Part shown: positions 7,763 through 11,851 of the stretch, piece after piece
Layout: each line of letters starts with the position of its first letter
Position numbering within the stretch: the stretch's first letter is position 1
Assembly: GCA_031276985.1 (NCBI GenBank)
Contig: JAISMA010000070.1
Coordinates: 1-11,851 of the forward strand
Direction: 5' to 3'
DNA from: Helicobacteraceae bacterium
GTDB taxonomy: Bacteria > Campylobacterota > Campylobacteria > Campylobacterales > SZUA-545
DNA length: 11,851 nucleotides
Notes under the pieces: model-generated
The model's database searches: none
The model's input: only the letters and a program-made list of their open reading frames with translations
Told to the model about the DNA's origin: nothing
Translations under genes and position numbers: made by a program

Positions 7763-8458
7763 CTCCGCTTGTTCGGCGCGTTCCTTGAGGCTAAAAAGGC
7801 GAAAATCGCTTTCAAGCTCCAAACGGTTTTCGCGTATCGTAGCGACCGCTTCAAGCGGCGAAAGCGCGGATTTGAGCGCCGAATCGTAGGGCGCTGGGCA
7901 GATCGAAACGCTTAAAGGCAACACGTCCGCCGCCGCCGCAAGCAGCTTGATTTCAAACGGCGTGGGCGTTCCTTCAATCGTTACGTTCAGCGCGTCGAAT
8001 TCCTTTAGCCAATTTAGGTTTAGCGCGTAATGTTCGGCGACGAAGGCGCGATCGGCGTAGGCGGATTTATCCAGCTCTTCGTTGTAAAGCGCCTTTAACT
8101 CGCGCAAAACGGCTATATGCTCGTCGTATTCGGCGTATGTATCGCCGCTTAGAAGGTCGTTTGGCTCTACGCCGTATTGCGCCAATTCGTCGAAAAACTT
8201 CAGAAAAAACGGCGCGTGATCCAAAAAGCTCAAAAAATCGTCGGATATGCCAAGCGCGTTCGCGTTTTTCAGCCGTTCGCTAGCCGTCTTCAGCGTAAGT
8301 TTTCGCGCTACGTCGTCGATTACGACGCGGCGAGGAACGTAGGCGATTCGCTCCTCAAACTCTTTGATCGTTAGTATTTTGGGCGCGATTCCATCCGCGT
8401 TCGCAAGCAGGTAGCGACGCGCTCGGCTCGTGGGAACGACGATCAGATCAGCGGGCAT
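6239..8458 (-). CDS. addB: AddB nuclease subunit with C-terminal Fe-S/PD-(D/E)XK domain
   Basis: AddB is the partner of AddA; its helicase-like fold reads DNA and its C-terminal nuclease cuts one strand. The 739-aa protein has no Walker A box at its N-terminus, as in the shorter epsilonproteobacterial AddB proteins (from memory). The C-terminal nuclease is clear: His545 in GAALHDVLA, Asp628 in GRIDRID, Asp641 and Lys643 in ILDYKSG, and Gln661 in QLMIYR. Four cysteines fit the known AddB iron-sulphur cluster pattern: Cys513 in YLTCKRSFYYRYV, then C-x2-C-x5-C at 726, 729 and 735. The start at 8458 overlaps the stop of the upstream FixH-like gene by 11 bp, and its stop overlaps the addA start by four, which suggests translational coupling and equal supply of the two subunits. 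Confidence 0.92.
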   Translation of the reverse strand: MPADLIVVPTSRARRYLLANADGIAPKILTIKEFEERIAYVPRRVVIDDVARKLTLKTASERLKNANALGISDDFLSFLDHAPFFLKFFDELAQYGVEPNDLLSGDTYAEYDEHIAVLRELKALYNEELDKSAYADRAFVAEHYALNLNWLKEFDALNVTIEGTPTPFEIKLLAAAADVLPLSVSICPAPYDSALKSALSPLEAVATIRENRLELESDFRLFSLKERAEQAEAIANEVFYYLDLQIAPENIVVVLPDEDFAPMLSRLDKYGLFNFAMGTPFSQSRFYRVIEALLDYDESKAAKAYIERAKIDPNYGDLNDLATLAQSDEEKNVAKQALDELAPIFAARALTPKERLRLFAQTLRSKSIDDNRGGKITVLGALETRAASFEAVIAADFNDDIVPHRSQKDLFLNAVVRARAKLPTYADRADNERSLYWRLFAKARRVTILCVQNDKSEPSRFIKELGIKQDPRAYPIDRAANASGAKRTPNAIQTSSFAQSELSAAKLTRYLTCKRSFYYRYVERLKEDESLEKPSYPKEAGAALHDVLAQVAKEQIAIDDWQEAIAAKLMDKTKSDERLNFEARMWIKRLEPFCQNEKRRFAEGWRLAATELEASASFCGLTLKGRIDRIDTNADRALILDYKSGDLPVFAAHSDDQIDFQLMIYRHLAIAQGYEASGVQAGYYSLKEGKIAYMDFAKYEERFAACIDEFKSPEQSFDLSQSRKPCAYCEYAMLCERAQ

Positions 8459-9083
8459 ATAACTCGCGGTGTAGATACGCGGACGCTTGCGGCGCGTCGA
8501 TCTTGACGGTTACGCGGTAACGTCCCTCTTTGGCTATGTCAAACTCGTCGAAATCGTAGGCGTTCGCGTTGAAGCGCGATCTGATCGTTTGGTCGAAAGC
8601 GCCGTCGATACTGCTAATCATCGCGCTAACGTTCGCGTCGCCGATTAACGCGCCGCTTTTATCGCGCAAAATTAGATCGAAGCGGTTTTTGCCAATCGTA
8701 AGCGCGTGCGGATAGAAATCGGTCGCGCCGCGCGGGTTTGGAACGCCGATCGGCTTATCGGAATAGCTCTCGAAGTTAAATCGCGTATCGTAAAGGCTTT
8801 CAAACTTGGCGATAGCCTCTTTTAGCTGGTTGAAGCGCCTGTCCGCGTCTTGATAATCCTGCATATAGCGCCGATCGGAGACGGCTGGGTTAAAGCGCTG
8901 CGAAACGACGACAATCGCGATCAACGCTCCAAACATGCAAAACAGCGTTCCCGTAATTACGTACGGCGCAAGCGGGCGCTTAACGATATTAAACTTTTTA
9001 AGCGCGATGATCGACGCGCTTATTAACGCAAACGCCGCGATGATCGACGCCGCTACTATGTACGAAACGTTTGCGACTTCCAT
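8448..9083 (-). CDS. Two-helix membrane protein with FixH/CcoH-like periplasmic domain
   Basis: The 211-aa protein has two predicted membrane helices (about 6-28 and 38-61), then a soluble domain. That domain holds a short polar helix-like stretch (70-100) and a beta-rich C-terminus, including NRFDLILRDKSGALI (133-147), NVSAMISS (151-158) and EGRYRVTVKI (186-195). The last pattern resembles the end of FixH/YtkA-type domains. FixH/CcoH is an assembly factor of cbb3 oxidase, and the gene lies between the cco cluster and ccoI in one operon direction, which fits. Classical FixH has one helix, so the second one is atypical and the assignment stays tentative. The start chosen at 9083 (MEVANVSY) lies four bases after the upstream stop and has AAGGA ten bases upstream. 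The longer in-frame option at 9137 would run into the neighbour and has no site. The 3' end overlaps addB by 11 bp. Confidence 0.55.
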   Translation of the reverse strand: MEVANVSYIVAASIIAAFALISASIIALKKFNIVKRPLAPYVITGTLFCMFGALIAIVVVSQRFNPAVSDRRYMQDYQDADRRFNQLKEAIAKFESLYDTRFNFESYSDKPIGVPNPRGATDFYPHALTIGKNRFDLILRDKSGALIGDANVSAMISSIDGAFDQTIRSRFNANAYDFDEFDIAKEGRYRVTVKIDAPQASAYLHRELYAR

Positions 9084-9087
9084 TGAA

Positions 9088-10167
9088 TTATTTTCCTTCC
9101 GTTTTGGAGCTTCGCCACGCCACAAACATAGCGACAAGCGTTAATACGATCATGAGTCGTACGATCCAAGCAAGCGTTACGCCAAAAGTCTTGCTGCCGC
9201 TACCCACCGAGCTTACTAGCGTTACGTCGCGGTTTTCGGCTATCGCGTCGACGATGAATGCCGCGCCGTTAAAAACGCCCGCGCTTATCTGCTGGCTATT
9301 GCTTAGATCGCGGCGCGTTTCAGAAAGAATCGGGATAATCGGACAACCGGGCGTAATGCATAAAATATCGTCTTTGGAGATAACGCTTTCTAGCTCTTTG
9401 GATATAACCGCGTCGATCTGTTTATCTACGGCGCTAACGGCGATTAGTATATATGGAGCGCTAAGATCGTTTGCGATAGCCTTTGCGTACGCGCCGATCG
9501 TTTGATTGGCTTCGAGTTTTTGGACGGCGCTTATATAAACGCTTACGCCCGTTTTGGCTTTTAATTCGCCGCTCATTTCGTTGATTTTAACGACGCTTCT
9601 GTCAATTAAAACATTATCTTTGTTTAGCGCGAACTCTTCGTCAAAAAGGTTTAGCGAGCTTTCTAGCGCTACGACGCGATCTTTGGCGATTGTATGCGCG
9701 ACGTACGCCGCGCCGTAAAAAACGGCTACGTTTATCTTTTGGCTATCGCTTAGATCGTCGCGATCTTTAGCGATAATCGGAACGATTGGGCAAGCGGGCG
9801 CAACGCATAAAATATCGTTTTTGCCTATAACGCTTTCTAATTCTTTGGATATAACCGCGTCGATCTGTTTATCTACGGCGCTAACGGCGATTAGTATATA
9901 TGGACTGTCAAGATCGTTTGCGATAGCTTTTGCGTACGCGCCGATCGTTTGATTGGCTTCGAGTTTTTGGACGGCGCTTATATAAACGCTTACGCCCGTT
10001 TTGGCTTTTAATTCGCCGCTTATATCGTTGATTTTACCGACGCTTTTATCGGTTAGAACATTGTCGTTATTTAGTACAAACTTTTCTGAAACGTTATTGT
10101 CGTTTGGCGATAACTCTTCGGCGAAAACGCCTGTCGCTAGAAGTAATACGAGGGGAAAAAAACGCAA
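9088..10167 (-). CDS. Secreted, C-terminally anchored protein with two tandem TPM-like domains
   Basis: The 359-aa product starts with a signal peptide (about 1-16, LLLATGVFA then EE), carries two copies of one domain (about 30-171 and 179-320) and ends with a membrane helix (about 329-351) and a short basic tail. Each copy reads like a TPM (TLP18.3/Psb32/MOLO-1) domain: NVLxDxSVxKIN, then GELKAKTGVSVYISAVQKL, IGAYAKAIANDL, and a PYILIAVSAVDKQIDAVIS strand pair. Each also has a Cys pair, at 121/126 and 270/275, which could form a disulphide in the periplasm. The copies are 149 residues apart and largely identical. The role of these proteins beside cco and addAB is not known to me. The start is TTG at 10167 with AAGG seven bases upstream. 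A TATAAA at 10186-10191 could be a promoter -10 element but would leave a very short leader. Confidence 0.65.
   Translation of the reverse strand: MRFFPLVLLLATGVFAEELSPNDNNVSEKFVLNNDNVLTDKSVGKINDISGELKAKTGVSVYISAVQKLEANQTIGAYAKAIANDLDSPYILIAVSAVDKQIDAVISKELESVIGKNDILCVAPACPIVPIIAKDRDDLSDSQKINVAVFYGAAYVAHTIAKDRVVALESSLNLFDEEFALNKDNVLIDRSVVKINEMSGELKAKTGVSVYISAVQKLEANQTIGAYAKAIANDLSAPYILIAVSAVDKQIDAVISKELESVISKDDILCITPGCPIIPILSETRRDLSNSQQISAGVFNGAAFIVDAIAENRDVTLVSSVGSGSKTFGVTLAWIVRLMIVLTLVAMFVAWRSSKTEGK
9395..10020 (-). repeat. In-frame 447-bp intragenic duplication with long identical tracts
   Basis: Within the TPM-like gene, positions 9395-9457 are identical to 9842-9904 (63 bp), and 9482-9573 are identical to 9929-10020 (92 bp), always with an offset of 447 bp (149 codons). 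Outside these tracts the copies differ at both DNA and protein level. Identity that includes synonymous positions points to recent duplication or continuing gene conversion. Confidence 0.92.
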
Positions 10168-10198
10168 AGCAGTGCCTTTATTGATTTTATAACGCGAT

Positions 10199-10244
10199 AA
10201 AACGATCCCTTAGGGGGAATAATCCCCCCCTTCGGGAACGATCG
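10199..10244 (-). terminator. Strong hairpin terminator after the cco gene cluster
   Basis: Reading the minus strand, a stem of GGGGGA (six pairs, loop TTAT) with TCCCCC is extended outwards by a TCCC/GGGA pairing across small internal loops, and is followed by a short TTTT (complement of 10199-10202). It begins five bases after the stop of the 29-codon ORF and ends before the TPM-like gene, so it probably closes or attenuates the cco transcript. The T run is short, so termination may be partial. Confidence 0.6.
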
Positions 10245-10248
10245 GCGT

Positions 10249-10338
10249 TTAGCCGATGTACAACGCTCCGCCAACGGTAACCGAATACACGGAAAGAACC
10301 GCGAGGACTACCAGCAGTAAGACTATCAACTTATCCAT
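10249..10338 (-). CDS. Unannotated 29-aa single-helix membrane peptide in the cco cluster
   Basis: The ORF starts with ATG at 10338 and ends with TAA. An ideal AAGGAG (complement of 10345-10350) lies six bases upstream, and the DUF4006 stop codon TAA overlaps this site. The peptide starts MDKLIVLLLVVLAVLSVY and continues to TVGGALYIG: a short polar start, one hydrophobic helix of about 20 residues and a Gly-rich end. It lies directly before the terminator, as the last gene of the cco unit. Small single-helix peptides such as CcoM are known accessory subunits of cbb3 oxidases in pseudomonads. I do not claim homology, only that size, topology and position suit such a role. The clean ribosome binding site and tight packing argue for a real gene. 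Confidence 0.6.
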   Translation of the reverse strand: MDKLIVLLLVVLAVLSVYSVTVGGALYIG

Positions 10339-10349
10339 CGCTTACTCCT

Positions 10350-10625
10350 TTACTTAGCAACGTTTTTGAAGGCGTTCAACTTCGCGTCGCCATTGGGATC
10401 TTCTAACATCTTAACCTCTTTAAGATTAGAGAAGACTTGCTCTTTCGTCGTAGGCGTTTCCGCAGCTTGACCCGCGACCACGTAAGGATTTACGGCGCTG
10501 GCTTGCTGCGTGATAATGCCAAGCACGGTAAGAGAGCCGATAATGCTCAAAAGAAGAACTACGGCTACTAACATTCCGCTAATTCCGTTAAGCGCGAAAT
10601 AGCCTCCCGATTTTTCTGAACTCAT
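10350..10625 (-). CDS. DUF4006-family small membrane protein
   Basis: The 91-aa protein has a short polar start, the segment YFALNGISGMLVAVVLLLSII (about 9-29), a continuing hydrophobic helix to about residue 39 and a soluble tail. The FxLNGISG signature before the helix is what I recall for DUF4006, a family found next to ccoP in Campylobacterota. Its function is not known; location suggests a role in cbb3 oxidase assembly or stability. The start at 10625 has a perfect AGGAGG (complement of 10633-10638) seven bases upstream, which overlaps the ccoP stop codon. The tail (52-91) is longer and more polar than I would expect. Confidence 0.82.
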   Translation of the reverse strand: MSSEKSGGYFALNGISGMLVAVVLLLSIIGSLTVLGIITQQASAVNPYVVAGQAAETPTTKEQVFSNLKEVKMLEDPNGDAKLNAFKNVAK

Positions 10626-10636
10626 AACCTGTCCTC

Positions 10637-11281
10637 CTATTTATCCGCGGCGGCTAAATACGCCGCAACCGCTTGAATCTGCTGATCGTTAATCGTGCCC
10701 GCGGCTTTGATTGACGGCATTACGCCTATATCTTGAGCGCCTCTCGCGCCAAACGTGCCGTTTTCGGCAAACGTGGCGACAGTCAATTTGGCGGTTTCCA
10801 CGTCAAATTGAGCGCGATCGGCGTATTTTCGCAAATCCGCCGCTCTGCCGCTATTGCCGTCCGCCGTCAGACCATGACACTGCGAGCATTGCGCCAAAAA
10901 GACGCTTTTGCCCATTGCGACCAAATCCGCTTCGCTTGGGCTTTGCCACTTAGCGGCAAAAGCATTGTTCCATTCGGCGGTTTCTTGATTCCACTCGCCG
11001 ATTTGGCTGTACGCGTTAAGCGGGTATCCCGCCACCCAATACCAAATCGCCCAGATCAGCACTAGTATAAAGCTGATCGTCCAACCTGCGGGAAGCGGAT
11101 TGCTGAACTCCTTGATTCCGTCCCACTCGCCCGGCTCGGTTTGGCCGCCGCCTTTATGATCTTTAATCTGTTTGAAGTATTGACCGATTACGAACAGGCT
11201 GATCAATACGCATACGATAAAGCCCGCCGCGCCTAAATAGTTGATCGTGTTGTTCGAACCGCCAAGTAACGATTCAATCAT
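10637..11281 (-). CDS. ccoP: CcoP, cbb3 oxidase cytochrome c subunit (short, single-haem form)
   Basis: CcoP is the membrane-anchored c-type cytochrome that passes electrons into the cbb3 oxidase at the periplasmic face. The 214-aa protein has helices at about 17-36 and 66-86, with the conserved cytosolic loop WDGIKEFSNPLPAGW (53-67) between them, then the periplasmic segment YPLNAYSQIGEW. One haem site is present, CSQCH at 132-136, with Met188 in GVMPS as the likely axial ligand. CcoP normally has two CXXCH sites and about 280-300 residues, so one cytochrome domain is missing. No second site is found before the next gene, which begins 11 bases later, so a downstream frameshift does not explain it. 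The start at 11281 overlaps the ccoQ stop as ATGA, with AAGGA upstream. Confidence 0.92.
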   Translation of the reverse strand: MIESLLGGSNNTINYLGAAGFIVCVLISLFVIGQYFKQIKDHKGGGQTEPGEWDGIKEFSNPLPAGWTISFILVLIWAIWYWVAGYPLNAYSQIGEWNQETAEWNNAFAAKWQSPSEADLVAMGKSVFLAQCSQCHGLTADGNSGRAADLRKYADRAQFDVETAKLTVATFAENGTFGARGAQDIGVMPSIKAAGTINDQQIQAVAAYLAAADK

Positions 11282-11502
11282 CGCTTATCCTTTGTTTGAT
11301 CTTTCGGGTTTTCCGCCCGATCTTCTCGCGGCTCTACAGGCTCGTCGTCCAATCCGTCGTTTAAGACCAGTTTGGAGTACTCTTCGTAGCGCTCGCGGCG
11401 CGCCTTGTTGATGTAAAGGTAATATATATACCACATCAGCAATATCGCCGAGATCGCTATCGCGAAAAAGTACGTGTAGCCTTTTAAGAGCGTCCAGTCC
11501 AA
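11278..11502 (-). CDS. ccoQ: CcoQ, small cbb3 oxidase subunit
   Basis: The 74-aa protein has one N-terminal membrane helix (about 9-31, ending WYIYYLYI) followed by a charged cytosolic tail rich in Lys, Arg, Asp and Glu. This is the usual plan of CcoQ, which helps keep the oxidase complex together. Position between ccoO and ccoP is the standard NOQP order. The frame starts at a TTG (11502), six bases after the ccoO stop, with a weak AGG ahead of it; no ATG start is available upstream without entering ccoO. The stop overlaps the ccoP start. Confidence 0.87.
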   Translation of the reverse strand: MDWTLLKGYTYFFAIAISAILLMWYIYYLYINKARRERYEEYSKLVLNDGLDDEPVEPREDRAENPKDQTKDKR

Positions 11503-11508
11503 CGTTGC

Positions 11509-11851
11509 CTACTTCCTGCTGTTAAGATAGGCGATAAGCGCGACAATCTCAGGGATTTCGCCGCCGTTGTACGCCGCCTTAACCGCCTCGTCTTTTATAT
11601 CGTCCACAATCGCTTTCGCTTCGGCAAGCGCGATCTTTTTCGCCGCTTCAAGATCGTTATCCGGAAGTTGCTCCGCGCTATATGGCGTGTTGAAAACAAG
11701 TTTCACCGTTAGCGCTTCGGCGTATGCCGTAGCAATATCGGCTTTCTTCTTGAACAGCCACGGATACGGAGGCATAATAGAGCCTTCCACAACCTTTTGC
11801 GGATCTTTCATGTGCGCCTCGTGCCAATCGGTCGTGCGAACGTTGCCGACG
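11509..11851 (-). CDS. ccoO: CcoO, cbb3 oxidase mono-haem cytochrome c subunit, C-terminal part
   Basis: The frame enters from the right edge and gives 113 residues to a TAG. RTTDWHEAHMKDPQKVV followed by SIMPPYPWLF is the highly conserved CcoO segment; the Met in MPxYPWL probably supplies the axial haem ligand. The CXXCH site and the membrane anchor lie beyond the window. The C-terminal region (IVALIAYLNSRK) is the usual closing helix of the cytochrome domain. CcoO relays electrons from CcoP to the catalytic subunit CcoN, which should lie further right. Confidence 0.93.
   Translation of the reverse strand, partial: VGNVRTTDWHEAHMKDPQKVVEGSIMPPYPWLFKKKADIATAYAEALTVKLVFNTPYSAEQLPDNDLEAAKKIALAEAKAIVDDIKDEAVKAAYNGGEIPEIVALIAYLNSRK

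Noticed and set aside
9084..9137. N-terminal extension of the FixH-like protein
   Set aside because: It overlaps the C-terminus of the TPM-like gene and is non-hydrophobic and basic; the inner ATG has a Shine-Dalgarno sequence.
10637..10640. Frameshift hiding the second haem domain of CcoP
   Set aside because: The next gene with its own perfect ribosome binding site begins 11 bases after the stop, leaving no room for a second domain, and no second CXXCH is seen there in another frame.
1..11851. CRISPR array, tRNA or rRNA gene, transposase, toxin-antitoxin or defence system
   Set aside because: I saw no regularly spaced repeats, cloverleaf or rRNA-like sequence, and no frame with transposase or defence-type motifs.

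Overview
The window most likely comes from a member of the Campylobacterota (Epsilonproteobacteria). It carries a cbb3 oxidase cluster in the order ccoO-ccoQ-ccoP followed by a DUF4006-type protein. Downstream on the same strand lie a periplasmic/membrane protein pair, addB, addA and a CcoI-type copper ATPase. From memory, Campylobacter and Helicobacter have a similar neighbourhood (cco genes, small membrane/periplasmic genes, then an AddAB pair). The DNA looks near-balanced in GC and Ala-rich in coding content, unlike the AT-rich pathogens of that phylum, so this is probably an uncultured or environmental/gut lineage. That last point is inference.

Layout. Positions 1-432 (+) hold the 3' end of a CapA-type metallophosphatase. 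Positions 433-1017 are a gene-poor convergent region. It contains an 89-bp tandem copy of the capA 3' end, a hairpin, remnants of dispersed intergenic repeats and a possible remnant of a small DDWRL-type gene. Everything from 1018 to 11851 is on the minus strand. In transcription order it is: ccoO (partial), ccoQ, ccoP, a DUF4006 protein, an unannotated 29-residue membrane peptide, a strong hairpin terminator, a secreted and membrane-anchored protein with two TPM-like domains, a two-TM FixH-like protein, addB, addA and ccoI.

How the genes work together. CcoO, CcoQ and CcoP are subunits of the high-affinity cbb3 cytochrome c oxidase. CcoI supplies copper for its assembly, and the FixH-like protein may be the assembly factor CcoH. 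AddA and AddB form the helicase-nuclease that processes double-strand breaks for RecA. The genes after the terminator are packed with 4-11 bp overlaps or a 4-nt gap, so FixH-like, addB, addA and ccoI look translationally coupled, with the repair genes sitting between two oxidase-assembly genes.

Most notable points: CcoP is short and has only one CXXCH haem site; the 29-aa ORF has an ideal ribosome binding site directly after the cco genes; the TPM-like gene carries a 447-bp in-frame duplication with stretches of identical DNA up to 92 bp; and the octamer GCGATCGC (the cyanobacterial HIP1 sequence) occurs at least seven times. I did not find a clearly new multi-gene defence or mobile system here.
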